Shown here: in pieces, positions 1 to 8,530 of the stretch
Layout of the letters: each line of letters opens with the position of its first letter
How positions within the stretch are numbered: the first letter of the stretch is position 1
Source: Ruegeria profundi
GTDB taxonomy: Bacteria; Pseudomonadota; Alphaproteobacteria; Rhodobacterales; Rhodobacteraceae
NCBI RefSeq assembly: GCF_001507545.1
Contig: NZ_LQBP01000002.1
Coordinates: 248,001 to 312,000, forward strand
Reading direction: 5' to 3'
DNA: 64,000 nucleotides
Made by a program: the position numbers and the translations under genes
Notes under the pieces: generated by a model
Seen by the model: the letters and a program-made list of their open reading frames with translations, nothing else
Told to the model about the DNA's origin: nothing
Databases searched by the model: none

Positions 1-2
1 TC

Positions 3-404
3 GTAAATGCACGCTACACGCCTTTTGCTGATCGCATTCGCAGACCTATGCAATGGCTTTCGATGGGCATATTCGTCGCGTTCATCGTGCTCGCGCTGGC
101 TGCGAATTGGGGCAACTTTCTTCAGTTTGCCGGGGCCATTATCGGATTGGTCGTTCTTCACAACGCGCTCGCATTTCTTGGCGGGTACGTGACCGCAACT
201 CTGGCCGGTCTGCCCGATCGGGATCGCCGGTCCGTCACAATGGAAACGGGGATACAAAACTCGGGCCTTGGGCTGATCCTGATCTTTGCCTTCTTCGGCG
301 GGTTGGGCCGAATGGCCGTCGCGGCGGCGTTATGGGGCATCTGGCACGCCATTTCGGGCATTGCGCTGGCAAGTTTCTTTGCACGTCGGGAAATACAAGA
401 ATGA
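3..404 (+). CDS. Bile acid:sodium symporter (BASS) family transporter, C-terminal part
   Basis: The gene enters from the left edge, so its start is not in the window; the frame is open from base 3. The visible 133 residues are hydrophobic with three to four membrane segments. They contain the block ETGIQNSGLGLIL, which matches the conserved Glu/Gln-rich helix of the BASS fold (family knowledge). BASS proteins are sodium-coupled importers of organic anions such as bile acids, pantothenate or keto acids. The stop overlaps the ATG of the next gene in an ATGA arrangement, so it is probably co-transcribed with the two SDR genes. The substrate cannot be told from this fragment; the SDR neighbours are compatible with uptake and oxidation of a steroid-like or other alicyclic compound, but that is inference. 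Confidence 0.8.
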   Translation, partial: VNARYTPFADRIRRPMQWLSMGIFVAFIVLALAANWGNFLQFAGAIIGLVVLHNALAFLGGYVTATLAGLPDRDRRSVTMETGIQNSGLGLILIFAFFGGLGRMAVAAALWGIWHAISGIALASFFARREIQE

Positions 405-1339
405 CCAGAATACTGATCACAGGCGCAGCCGGAGCCGTGGGAACGGCGCTTCTTCAACTTTTGGGCCAGCGCACCGACCTTGAGGTGATCGCAACAGATA
501 TCCGCGAACCTTCAAATCTGCCGTCAAACACGCGCTTTGCGAAACTGGACGTGACCAGCGACGACCCACAGAGCGTGATCTTGGCAGAGCGCCCCGATAC
601 AGTCGTGCATCTGGCTTCGATCGTAACACCCGGCCCCATCTCAACGCGGGATTTGGAGTATCTAGTTGACGTAGAGGGTACGCGCAATGTCCTTGGCGCT
701 GCGATTGCAGGCGGAGTACAGCGATTTGTCGTAACGTCGTCTGGCGCGGCATATGGCTATCACCCCGATAATCCGGTTCCTTTGTCCGAGACCGACGCCC
801 TGCGGGGCAATAAGGAGTTTGCCTATTCATGGCACAAGCGATTGGTCGAGGAGATGTTGGCAGAGGCCAGGGAAACCGCCCCGGACTTGGAACAAGTTGT
901 TCTACGCGTGGGCACAGTGCTTGGTGAGAAGATCGAGAACCAGATCACGGCCCTGTTCCACAAACCAAGACTGCTTGGCCTGATGGGTTCAGACAGCCCT
1001 TTTGTGTTCATCTGGGATCAAGACCTTGCACAGATACTGGTTCGCGCTGCTATTGACGGACCGGCAGGTATTTACAACGTCTCAGGTGACGGCGCGCTGA
1101 CTGTATCACAGATCGCAGCTGCGATGGGCAAACGCGTTCGATGGCTGCCGCCTGGATTGGTCAAAATTGCCCTGAAGCTCGCCCGACCCTTGGGTCTGAC
1201 GCGATACGGCCCAGAACAGGTGCGCTTTTTGCTGTATCGGCCAGTGCTGGACAACACCGCCCTTAAATCCCGCTTCGGCTATCACCCCAAGCTTTCAAGC
1301 TCCGAGGCATTCCAACGTTGGTGGGAGCACGCACAATGA
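401..1339 (+). CDS. NAD-dependent epimerase/dehydratase family protein (extended SDR)
   Basis: A 312-residue extended short-chain dehydrogenase. The N-terminal Rossmann motif GAAGAVG sits at about residues 7-13. The active-site Tyr-x3-Lys is seen as YSWHK near residue 142, preceded by the Ser-containing VTSSGAAYG strand. I chose the ATG at 401 because it overlaps the upstream stop and directly begins the Rossmann strand; the frame stays open further upstream but there it reads antisense-like sequence. Extended SDRs act on sugar nucleotides, flavonoids or sterols, and this one has no substrate-specific signature I recognise. Its stop overlaps the next start (ATGA), making it the middle gene of a three-gene operon. 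Confidence 0.85.
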   Translation: MTRILITGAAGAVGTALLQLLGQRTDLEVIATDIREPSNLPSNTRFAKLDVTSDDPQSVILAERPDTVVHLASIVTPGPISTRDLEYLVDVEGTRNVLGAAIAGGVQRFVVTSSGAAYGYHPDNPVPLSETDALRGNKEFAYSWHKRLVEEMLAEARETAPDLEQVVLRVGTVLGEKIENQITALFHKPRLLGLMGSDSPFVFIWDQDLAQILVRAAIDGPAGIYNVSGDGALTVSQIAAAMGKRVRWLPPGLVKIALKLARPLGLTRYGPEQVRFLLYRPVLDNTALKSRFGYHPKLSSSEAFQRWWEHAQ

Positions 1340-2106
1340 AAAAGACAGCAGTCATAACCGGGGGTGCTGGCGGATTGGGGCAGGCGCTATCGGCCGCGCT
1401 GTGTGAGCAAGGATGGCACACTGTGCTGATCGACCTCGCCGGGCCCGAGCTCGATAAGTTGGCCAACGGGAAAAATACCAGCGTTTATGCCTGCGATCTG
1501 ACCCAGCCGGATCAATGTGCTGCGACATGCGAGGACATAGTACGCAACAGACCATCTATTGATCTGGTCATTTACAATGCCGGTGTTTCACATATTTCGG
1601 CCTTCGCTGACAGTGACATGAAAACGCATCGTGACCTGTTCGAAATCAATTACTTTGCGGCAGTAGAATGCGCAAAACACTTTCTACTTCCGATCCGGTT
1701 GTCGAAAGGCACGCATTTGGCAGTGTCTTCTGTCGCTGGGTTTGCCCCTTTGCTCCATCGAACGGCCTATGCTGCCAGCAAACACGCGCTTGAGGGGTTT
1801 TTCAAATCCCTCCGGGCAGAGGAAATGGCCCACGGTGTTCATGTGACCATTGCAGCCCCTTCTTTTGTTGCGACCAATATTGGTCGGCCTCAAGCGGCTG
1901 AAAAAGGCTTTGTTCGACCGGGATCCGCGACCGACGGCGTTGACTATATGGAACCAAAGGATGCGGCACGCATTATTCTTGACGGCATTCGAAAGCAACG
2001 AGACTTCATACCTGTTGGGCGCATCGCCACGCTGTCCAGTGTAATGAACCGCATAGCGCCTAAATTTTACTTTCGGCAGATGATGCGCACAATTGGAAAG
2101 GATTGA
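1336..2106 (+). CDS. Classical short-chain dehydrogenase/reductase
   Basis: A 256-residue SDR with the cofactor motif TGGAGGLGQ at about residues 8-16, the NAG motif (YNAGVS) near residue 81, a catalytic Ser in VSSVAG and YAASK as the Tyr-x3-Lys pair. The start at 1336 overlaps the upstream stop. It is last in the BASS-SDR-SDR operon. The C-terminal end (residues about 225-256) contains a basic, aromatic stretch as in SDRs that act on lipids or sterols, but the substrate is unknown. It is a cytoplasmic NAD(P)H oxidoreductase by family. Confidence 0.85.
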   Translation: MKKTAVITGGAGGLGQALSAALCEQGWHTVLIDLAGPELDKLANGKNTSVYACDLTQPDQCAATCEDIVRNRPSIDLVIYNAGVSHISAFADSDMKTHRDLFEINYFAAVECAKHFLLPIRLSKGTHLAVSSVAGFAPLLHRTAYAASKHALEGFFKSLRAEEMAHGVHVTIAAPSFVATNIGRPQAAEKGFVRPGSATDGVDYMEPKDAARIILDGIRKQRDFIPVGRIATLSSVMNRIAPKFYFRQMMRTIGKD

Positions 2107-2291
2107 TCCGCAAGATATCCCACCCATCAAAGCTTGTCTGTCCGCGCCGAACTGAGTTTCGGCACAACGGGCATATGTATGCTGTTGTTCGATCCACAGG
2201 TCTGGATTATCGCAGCTTTTCCAAAAATTTGTCTAATTTGTTGCACAGCTTATGTGTAGTAGTACAAGCAAGTAGTGTGATTGGGTAAAGA

Positions 2292-2585
2292 ATGAAAACA
2301 CTTGAATGCAATTACCAAAGAAAAGTTGACCTGCCGGATCTGAAGGCCGCCCTTTCAGAAGGCTGTTGTGATCACTGTGGGGTAACCGCTGTGGAATTGG
2401 CGCAACAAGGAGAAATTCTTGAAATCTGCGGGCAGGAATACTGCTTTGATTATGAAACTGGCGAGGCCACTGAAACTCCGGTTGCGTTATGTCCCGCCTG
2501 CCATGCGGCCAACCACCTTGACGCGAATCAGCGACACAATCCTTGCCACATTTCTGCGCGACGCAGTCGGGAAAATCTCGAATAA
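2292..2585 (+). CDS. Small Cys/His-rich hypothetical protein, probable zinc ribbon
   Basis: A 97-residue protein that I do not recognise. It has a CCDHC cluster around residues 25-29, a second CPACH knuckle around residues 73-77, and a Cys/His-rich tail ending in an Arg-rich segment (HISARRSRENLE). The two pairs spaced about 45 residues apart suggest one treble-clef or zinc-ribbon fold, and the CPACH...NH pattern recalls HNH-type zinc sites, although no catalytic His-Asn-His set is certain. It stands alone: about 185 bp separate it from the SDR operon, and it converges on frcR. The start ATG at 2292 follows GGGTAAAG, a weak ribosome site. Confidence 0.6.
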   Translation: MKTLECNYQRKVDLPDLKAALSEGCCDHCGVTAVELAQQGEILEICGQEYCFDYETGEATETPVALCPACHAANHLDANQRHNPCHISARRSRENLE

Positions 2586-2661
2586 GCGAATAAGTTTTTC
2601 GCGCTGAAACCCTGAGGTACAAGCAGCGTTACTCCGGTTCCGCAGCGTCATGACGTGCGAC

Positions 2662-3873
2662 TTACATTCGGCATAGCCCGGCATTGGTGTTCAGCAGAAA
2701 CTGTCTGAAAATGGGACTGCTCGCTGCGCCGATACCGCGCGCGTTTTGCCCAACTGCACCCGCCTCAACGACCGGAGGGATCAATCCGCGCTTGTCCTGA
2801 TTGGCAAGATAGCGGCGCACGCGCGCGACCAGTTCCTCGCGCACCTCAGACGGGAATGCGCCGTCTATAAATATGGCCTCAAAATCGATGACGGCGCAAA
2901 TTGACAAGGCAGCCTTGGCAAGCTCCTGCGCCGTTGTGCCAATCCACGGTTCGACATAGCGGGAAATGCTGCTCCAATCCTGCGGTTTTCGCCACAGAAT
3001 ACCCCGGTCAACGCCTGCCTCGATCAACCTGTCTTCCAGTAGGAATAAAGAGGCGACATCAATCAGTTGCTGGCTTTCGCCCAAAGGACCCGTGGTGCGC
3101 ATTGCACCCAAGGCTCCAGCGTTACCTTGGTTGCCTTCGAAAACAGTGCCGTTCAATGCGACACCTCCGCCAATCATCGAACCGATGAAAAAATAAAAAT
3201 AGTCACGGTACTCTGCCCCTCGCCCATAGAGATGTTCAGCGTGACATGCCGCCGTGGCATCGTTGACCACAAAAACCGGAAGGTCACTGAACTTGGCGAC
3301 CTCGGTGAAGAAATTCACATTCTTCCAGGATCTGAATTTCTCTGCCGCAAGGCCCGAAAGATCGTGCCATTTCCAAAGTTCAAAAGGTGTTCCGATTCCG
3401 ATGCCGCAAACACGATCGCGCAGCTTTTGCGATTCAGGGGCCAGAAGTGTGTCCAGCCCTGATTTCAGGAATCCAAAAACGGCTTCTGGCAGAGGATAGT
3501 CATAGGTTGTGGAAAGCTGCCGACGTGGCTTGCCCGTGAAATCGATCAAAAGAAGATCAGCACTGCGCCGGCCGATCTTCATTCCGACCGAAAGGATACC
3601 TTCGGGGTTCAGCTCCATAGGAACCGATGGTTTGCCAACCCTACCGCGCAGTGGCGTCCCGCGCTTGAGAATCTCATCTTTTTCGAGCTTGCGAAAAATG
3701 ATTGAAACGGTCTGAGGAGAAAGTCCTGTCAACCGTGCCACATCCGCCCCGGCTGCAGGCCCATGGCGTTGTAAAACAGTCAAAATCAAGCGCTCATTGT
3801 GGTCGCGAACCCCACTTTGACTGACACCGCCAGTCAGCATTTTCAGCGCTTCTTTCTCCATTGGGTTAAACAT
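2662..3873 (-). CDS. frcR: ROK-family transcriptional regulator, probable FrcR
   Basis: A 403-residue repressor of the ROK type. The N-terminal winged helix-turn-helix (about residues 30-65, with LTGLSPQTVSIIF as the recognition region) is followed by a sugar-kinase-like fold carrying GIGIGTP and VVNDATAAC. The usual ROK zinc cluster CxCGxxGCxE is missing: the equivalent segment reads MRTTGPLGESQQ, so this branch cannot bind zinc in the usual way. I placed the start at the ATG at 3873, six bases after GAGG, rather than the GTG at 3879. It is transcribed away from frcBCAK, the arrangement known for FrcR of Sinorhizobium, and probably senses the transported sugar or its phosphate. A 21-bp palindrome lies in the shared promoter region. 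Confidence 0.85.
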   Translation of the reverse strand: MFNPMEKEALKMLTGGVSQSGVRDHNERLILTVLQRHGPAAGADVARLTGLSPQTVSIIFRKLEKDEILKRGTPLRGRVGKPSVPMELNPEGILSVGMKIGRRSADLLLIDFTGKPRRQLSTTYDYPLPEAVFGFLKSGLDTLLAPESQKLRDRVCGIGIGTPFELWKWHDLSGLAAEKFRSWKNVNFFTEVAKFSDLPVFVVNDATAACHAEHLYGRGAEYRDYFYFFIGSMIGGGVALNGTVFEGNQGNAGALGAMRTTGPLGESQQLIDVASLFLLEDRLIEAGVDRGILWRKPQDWSSISRYVEPWIGTTAQELAKAALSICAVIDFEAIFIDGAFPSEVREELVARVRRYLANQDKRGLIPPVVEAGAVGQNARGIGAASSPIFRQFLLNTNAGLCRM

Positions 3874-3913
3874 AAACACCTCTTTTCGCTATGAAAAGAT
3901 ACTCGATTGAATT

Positions 3914-3934
3914 AATAAATAAACTTTATTTATT
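3914..3934. promoter_or_regulatory. Perfect 21-bp palindrome, candidate FrcR operator
   Basis: AATAAATAAA, a central C, then TTTATTTATT: both arms are exact reverse complements. It lies about 40 bp upstream of frcR and 112 bp upstream of frcB in the divergent promoter region. ROK repressors of the NagC/Mlc type bind AT-rich palindromes of similar length (family knowledge). Assignment to FrcR is inference. Confidence 0.65.
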
Positions 3935-4045
3935 TATTGACAGCGGTGGTAGAATCGATTTTTGTTCAAACAAGTGTCTGCATTGTAAGATGCAGGTGGG
4001 TCCGGTCCGCAATCAGGGCTGGGCAGAAATTAAAACCGGGAGGAA

Positions 4046-5068
4046 ATGATGAAACATCTACTGAAGATTGGCGCGTCCGCTGTTGCGCTGACCATGGCTG
4101 CTGCATCCGCGCAAGCCGCCGGCGAAACTGTCTGCCTGATCACGAAGACGGACACCAACCCATTCTTCGTAAAAATGAAGGAAGGCGCCACGGCTAAAGC
4201 CGAAGAACTTGGAATGACGCTGAAGGCCTTTGCCGGAAAAATTGACGGCGATCATGAAACACAGGTTCAAGCCATTGAAACCTGCATCCTTGATGGCGCA
4301 AAAGGAATTCTGCTGACGGCATCTGACACAAGTTCGATCGTTCCAGCTGTTCAACAGGCGAGGGATGCAGGCCTTTTGGTTATCGCTTTGGATACCCCGC
4401 TCAGCCCGATTGATGCGGCTGACGCAACCTTCGCGACAGACAATTACAAAGCCGGCCTGCTGATCGGACAATGGGCCAAGGCGAAAATGGGTGATGCTGC
4501 CGCCGACGCAAAGATTGCGACGCTTGATCTGAATGTCAGCCAGCCAACTGTGGACGTTCTGCGTAATCAAGGCTTTCTGGACGGCTTCGGCGTTGACTTG
4601 GCTGACCCCAATGTCATCGGTGATGAAACCGATGAGCGTCTCGTTGGCAGCGATGTGACCGACGGCAACGAAGAAGGCGGGCGGCGCGCCATGGAGAACC
4701 TTCTTGCCAAGGATCCAACGATCAACGTCGTGCACACGATCAATGAGCCGGCTGCGGCGGGTGCCTACGAAGCATTGAAGTCTATCGGACGGGAAAATGA
4801 CGTTCTGATCGTCTCGGTCGATGGCGGTTGCCCTGGGGTGCAGAATGTACAGGCGGGTGTAATCGGTGCGACCAGCCAGCAGTACCCACTGTTGATGGCA
4901 TCGCTTGGTGTTGAAGCGGTCAAGAAATGGGCCGACGAAGGCGTAAAACCCGAAAATACGCCGGGCAAAGACTTCTATGACACCGGCGTTGCACTGATCA
5001 CGGATCAGCCCGTTGATGGTGTGGACTCGATTTCGGTCGAGAAAGGTCTGGAGCTCTGCTGGGGCTAA
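4046..5068 (+). CDS. frcB: Sugar ABC transporter periplasmic binding protein, FrcB-like
   Basis: A periplasmic binding protein of the ribose/fructose class (340 residues counted from the first ATG). A Sec signal peptide occupies about residues 1-24 (cleavage after SAQA). The mature part starts with [15 protein letters not shown], typical of type-1 sugar-binding folds, and hinge segments such as [17 protein letters not shown] are visible. GGGAGG lies just before a tandem ATGATG, so translation may start at 4046 or, with better spacing, 4049. It is followed by a permease, a short ATPase and a kinase, which is exactly the FrcBCAK order known for fructose/mannose/ribose uptake in rhizobia. Cysteines near residues 30 and 338 could form a disulfide. 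Confidence 0.9.
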   Translation: MMKHLLKIGASAVALTMAAASAQAAGETVCLITKTDTNPFFVKMKEGATAKAEELGMTLKAFAGKIDGDHETQVQAIETCILDGAKGILLTASDTSSIVPAVQQARDAGLLVIALDTPLSPIDAADATFATDNYKAGLLIGQWAKAKMGDAAADAKIATLDLNVSQPTVDVLRNQGFLDGFGVDLADPNVIGDETDERLVGSDVTDGNEEGGRRAMENLLAKDPTINVVHTINEPAAAGAYEALKSIGRENDVLIVSVDGGCPGVQNVQAGVIGATSQQYPLLMASLGVEAVKKWADEGVKPENTPGKDFYDTGVALITDQPVDGVDSISVEKGLELCWG

Positions 5069-5181
5069 GGCCGCAACAAAAGGTGGGGCGCGGGTGCGCC
5101 TCACCAATCGTTTCACCAAAAACCAAAAACTTCCTGTAAACTAACTTCGTGACTGCAAGTTTGGCCGCGAAAGGGAGAGAT

Positions 5182-6252
5182 ATGTCTGACGCAAACCAAG
5201 GCGCCGAGGAATTTGAATCTGCCGCTCGTCCAACAGAAACTGTTGCAGAATTTGAGAACCATCGGAGCGGTATTTTAGGGAAGTTTCAGCATCTTCTCCA
5301 CGTCAATCCATCGTTTGTTCCGCTCATCGTCCTTGTGGGGGCGATTGTGATTTTCGGCCTGCTCCTTGGCTCGAAGTTCTTTTCACCCTTCGCAATGACA
5401 TTGATCCTTCAACAGGTTCAAATCGTTGGCATCGTAGCCGCAGCGCAAAGTCTGGTTATCCTGACAGCCGGAATTGACCTGAGTGTCGGCGCGATCATGG
5501 TTTTTTCTTCTGTCATAATGGGGCAGTTCACCTTCCGCTATGGTATCCCGGTACCGATAGCCGTTATGTGCGGTCTTGCTGTTGGTACGCTGATCGGGGC
5601 GGTCAACGGTTGGCTCGTCAGCCGCGTGAAGCTTCCCCCATTCATCGTAACGCTTGGGATGTGGCAAATCGTTCTGGCAACGAATTTCCTGTATTCCGCG
5701 AATGAAACAATTCGTAGTCAGGACATCGAGACCAACGCTCCGTTCCTGCAGTTTTTCGGCACCAAATTCAGCGTCGGCGGCGCGACCTTTACAGTGGGCG
5801 TGATTTTCATGCTCGTTTTGATCTTTGTCTTGGCCTATGCGCTCAAACATACAGCTTGGGGGCGACATGTTTACGCGGTCGGCGACGACCCCGAGGCTGC
5901 GGAACTGTCCGGTGTAAACGTGCACGGAACACTTATGTCTGTGTATATGCTGTCCGGTTTAATCTGCGCCTTCGCAGGCTGGGCCTTGATCGGGCGCATC
6001 GGATCCGTATCGCCAACATCCGGCCAGTTGGCAAATATTGAAAGTATCACTGCTGTAGTTATAGGTGGCATATCCCTGTTCGGCGGCCGTGGTTCCATTT
6101 TAGGAACACTGTTCGGAGCGCTGATCGTTGGCGTGTTTACTCTTGGGCTCAGACTGCTGGGGGCGGATGCGCAGTGGACCTACCTGCTGATCGGGCTTCT
6201 TATCATCGCAGCCGTGGCAGTGGACCAATGGATCAGAAAGGTTTCGGGCTAA
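5182..6252 (+). CDS. frcC: Sugar ABC transporter permease, FrcC-like
   Basis: A 356-residue inner-membrane permease of the BPD_transp_2 (RbsC) family with eight to ten hydrophobic helices, including the typical ILTAGIDLSVGA helix at about residues 97-108 and the late GGISLFGGRGS segment that contacts the ATPase. I chose the ATG at 5182, preceded by GGGAGAGA, over an in-frame GTG at 5149. The acidic N-terminal tail of about 45 residues is cytoplasmic. It overlaps frcA by one base (TAATG), indicating translational coupling. It forms the channel through which the FrcB-bound sugar passes. Confidence 0.9.
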   Translation: MSDANQGAEEFESAARPTETVAEFENHRSGILGKFQHLLHVNPSFVPLIVLVGAIVIFGLLLGSKFFSPFAMTLILQQVQIVGIVAAAQSLVILTAGIDLSVGAIMVFSSVIMGQFTFRYGIPVPIAVMCGLAVGTLIGAVNGWLVSRVKLPPFIVTLGMWQIVLATNFLYSANETIRSQDIETNAPFLQFFGTKFSVGGATFTVGVIFMLVLIFVLAYALKHTAWGRHVYAVGDDPEAAELSGVNVHGTLMSVYMLSGLICAFAGWALIGRIGSVSPTSGQLANIESITAVVIGGISLFGGRGSILGTLFGALIVGVFTLGLRLLGADAQWTYLLIGLLIIAAVAVDQWIRKVSG

Positions 6253-7034
6253 TGTCAGACACAACACCAATCGTCCAGGGCCGTGGCATCGTCAAGCGAT
6301 ACGGGCATGTCACCGCCATCGACCATTCCGATTTCGAGCTGCGCCAGGGTGAAATCCTTGCGGTCATCGGGGACAATGGCGCAGGCAAATCTTCAATCGT
6401 CAAGGCGATTTGCGGTGCAACAATCCCGGATGAGGGCGAGATTCTGATCGAAGGGAAAAAGGTCAACTTCACCTCTCCGATTGACGCCAGAAACATGGGG
6501 ATCGAGATCGTTTATCAGCAGCTGGCAATGTCCCCTGCCCTTTCGATTGCGGATAATATGTTCATGGGGCGGGAAATCCGCAAAAAGGGCTTGATGGGCA
6601 AATACCTGCGTCAGCTTGATCGGCCCGCCATGGAGCAATTCGCAAGGGAAAAGCTGACCGAGCTTGGCTTGATGACAGTACAATCAATAAATCAGGCAGT
6701 TGAAACGCTGTCGGGCGGTCAGCGCCAGGGCGTTGCGGTAGCACGCGCTGCAGCCTTTGCCACGAAGTTCATCATCATGGACGAACCGACGGCTGCTTTG
6801 GGCGTCAAGGAAAGCCGAAAAGTTCTTGAGCTTATTCAAGATGTACGCGCACGCGGAATTCCGATCATTCTGATCAGCCACAACATGCCGCATGTGTTCG
6901 AAGTTGCCGACCGCATTCATGTGCATCGATTGGGGAAACGGCTGTGTACCATCGACCCGAAGGACTACACGATGTCTGATGCAGTTGCGTTCATGACCGG
7001 CGCCAAAGAGCCTCCGAAAGAGGACGCGGCGTGA
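6252..7034 (+). CDS. frcA: Sugar ABC transporter ATP-binding protein, FrcA-like
   Basis: A single-domain ABC ATPase of 260 residues, about half the length of RbsA/XylG-type tandem ATPases, which is the hallmark of FrcA. The Walker A motif GDNGAGKSS is at about residues 39-47, the signature LSGGQRQGVA near 156, and Walker B FIIMDEPTAAL near 174, followed by a His switch in ISHNMPH. The start overlaps frcC (TAATG) and its stop overlaps the GTG of frcK. It powers sugar import from the cytoplasmic face, most likely as a homodimer. Confidence 0.9.
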   Translation: MSDTTPIVQGRGIVKRYGHVTAIDHSDFELRQGEILAVIGDNGAGKSSIVKAICGATIPDEGEILIEGKKVNFTSPIDARNMGIEIVYQQLAMSPALSIADNMFMGREIRKKGLMGKYLRQLDRPAMEQFAREKLTELGLMTVQSINQAVETLSGGQRQGVAVARAAAFATKFIIMDEPTAALGVKESRKVLELIQDVRARGIPIILISHNMPHVFEVADRIHVHRLGKRLCTIDPKDYTMSDAVAFMTGAKEPPKEDAA

Positions 7035-7726
7035 TCGAACAAGACGTAGAACGCGTTTGTAACTTGATAAACACGCGCACGCAGGTTGGGGGCCGGACGA
7101 TTGTAGCAATTGCTGGCCCGCCTGCCTCGGGCAAGTCGACCTTGGCTAAGGCCGTTGTGGAAGCCCTAAATTTTCAACAACAGTCAGCAACCCCTTGCGC
7201 CACCTTGGTGCCGATGGACGGCTATCATCTGGACAACACTGTGCTTGAAGCGCGGGGCCTGTTGGCGAAAAAGGGCGCTCCGGAAACGTTTGATGCGTTT
7301 GGATTTTGCAACGCGGTCAAAAACCTTCATGTAGCGCGGCACGAAAGTTTTTTTCCCAAGTTCGACCGACAGAGAGATTTGGCGATTGCCAATGCAATTC
7401 CGGTTCACCCTGACACACCCGTCGTCGTTGCAGAAGGCAACTACCTTTTGATGCAAAGCGATCCATGGTCGACTTTGGCCGATATGTTTGCCGTTACGGT
7501 TTTTGTTAACCCAACGTTGGATGAGCTGAAAACCCGGCTGCAACAAAGGTGGATAAATCACGGGCTTGATCCGGCAGCTGCGCTTCAACGTGCGCTTGGG
7601 AATGACCTGCCCAACGCTGAACGTGTTTTGAAGAACAGCCGAACTGCCGATCTTACGCTCAACCAGAGTTACACAGACATTGGCGCAAGCAACACGTTGC
7701 CAGCCCACACACCCAAGCGCACGTGA
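7031..7726 (+). CDS. frcK: Nucleoside/sugar kinase-like P-loop protein, FrcK-like
   Basis: A 231-residue P-loop kinase with AGPPASGKST at about residues 28-37, a MDGYH motif near residue 63 as in the uridine-kinase/pantothenate-kinase family, and an EGNYLLM strand near residue 135. It starts at a GTG overlapping the frcA stop, so it is translationally coupled to the importer. In rhizobia FrcK has this similarity and was proposed to phosphorylate an imported sugar, but its substrate is not proven. The gene ends six bases before the convergent znuB stop, and I see no strong terminator between them. Confidence 0.85.
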   Translation: MIEQDVERVCNLINTRTQVGGRTIVAIAGPPASGKSTLAKAVVEALNFQQQSATPCATLVPMDGYHLDNTVLEARGLLAKKGAPETFDAFGFCNAVKNLHVARHESFFPKFDRQRDLAIANAIPVHPDTPVVVAEGNYLLMQSDPWSTLADMFAVTVFVNPTLDELKTRLQQRWINHGLDPAAALQRALGNDLPNAERVLKNSRTADLTLNQSYTDIGASNTLPAHTPKRT

Positions 7727-7732
7727 GCAGGG

Positions 7733-8530
7733 TTAAAGCTTGTGCTTTGTCTGCCATCCCACAAGGCTGAAACACGCGAACAATATCGCCGCAACACAGA
7801 CAATCGACGGACCTGCTGGCGTGTCGAATACGTAAGCGGCCCGTAACCCGGCTACGGCGGAAAACGCGCCGATTGCAGCAGCGATCAAGGCCATCGACTC
7901 GGGCGATCGTGCTAAGCTGCGGGCAGCAGCCGCCGGAATGATCAGCAGGGCCGCAATCAACAGGACGCCCACGACCTTGATCGCCACTGCGACGGTAACA
8001 GCCAGAGACAACGTCAGGATCAATTGCTCGCGCTTGGGGTCGTAGCCGCTGGCATAGGCCAGTTCTTCATTCAACGTCGCTGTCAAAAGCTGCGACCATC
8101 GCCATATGATCAGGGCCACGACCAGCGCGGCGCCACCCCAGATCACAAGCAGATCAGAACGCGAGACTGCCAGGATGTCGCCAAAAAGATATGCCATCAA
8201 ATCAATACGAATACCAGACAGAAGTGAAACGGCCACAAGGCCGAAGGCAAGCGCAGAATGCGCCATAACGCCCAGCAATGTGTCCATGGCGTAGCCGCGC
8301 CCAGACAACAGCGTGACCGTCATCGCCATAAGAAGTGCAACTGCCAGCGCTCCGGTAAAGACCGACATCTGGAATGTCAGTGACAGCGCAACACCCAGAA
8401 TTGCCGCATGTGCTGTTGCATCGCCAAAATAGGCCATCCGGCGCCAAACGACGAAACATCCAAGGGGCGCTGCGGCAAATGCAACGCCAATGCCAGCAAG
8501 CGTGGCGCGTGTCATAAAATCATCAAGCAT
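7733..8530 (-). CDS. znuB: Zinc ABC transporter permease ZnuB
   Basis: A 265-residue polytopic permease of the ABC-3 family with about eight membrane helices. Typical landmarks are the early FAAAPLGCFVVWRRMAYFGD region with the family Ala-His pattern (ATAHAAILG) and the GVLLIAALLIIPAAAARSLA helix that couples to the ATPase. It overlaps znuC by one base (TAATG). Together with ZnuA and ZnuC it imports zinc from the periplasm. The identity as zinc rather than manganese rests on the adjacent Zur and on the His-rich ZnuA. Confidence 0.92.
   Translation of the reverse strand: MLDDFMTRATLAGIGVAFAAAPLGCFVVWRRMAYFGDATAHAAILGVALSLTFQMSVFTGALAVALLMAMTVTLLSGRGYAMDTLLGVMAHSALAFGLVAVSLLSGIRIDLMAYLFGDILAVSRSDLLVIWGGAALVVALIIWRWSQLLTATLNEELAYASGYDPKREQLILTLSLAVTVAVAIKVVGVLLIAALLIIPAAAARSLARSPESMALIAAAIGAFSAVAGLRAAYVFDTPAGPSIVCVAAILFACFSLVGWQTKHKL

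Noticed and set aside
4058-5119. Long antisense open frame (353 codons) opposite frcB
   Set aside because: It mirrors the codon bias of frcB on the other strand, has no ribosome site and shows no protein motif.
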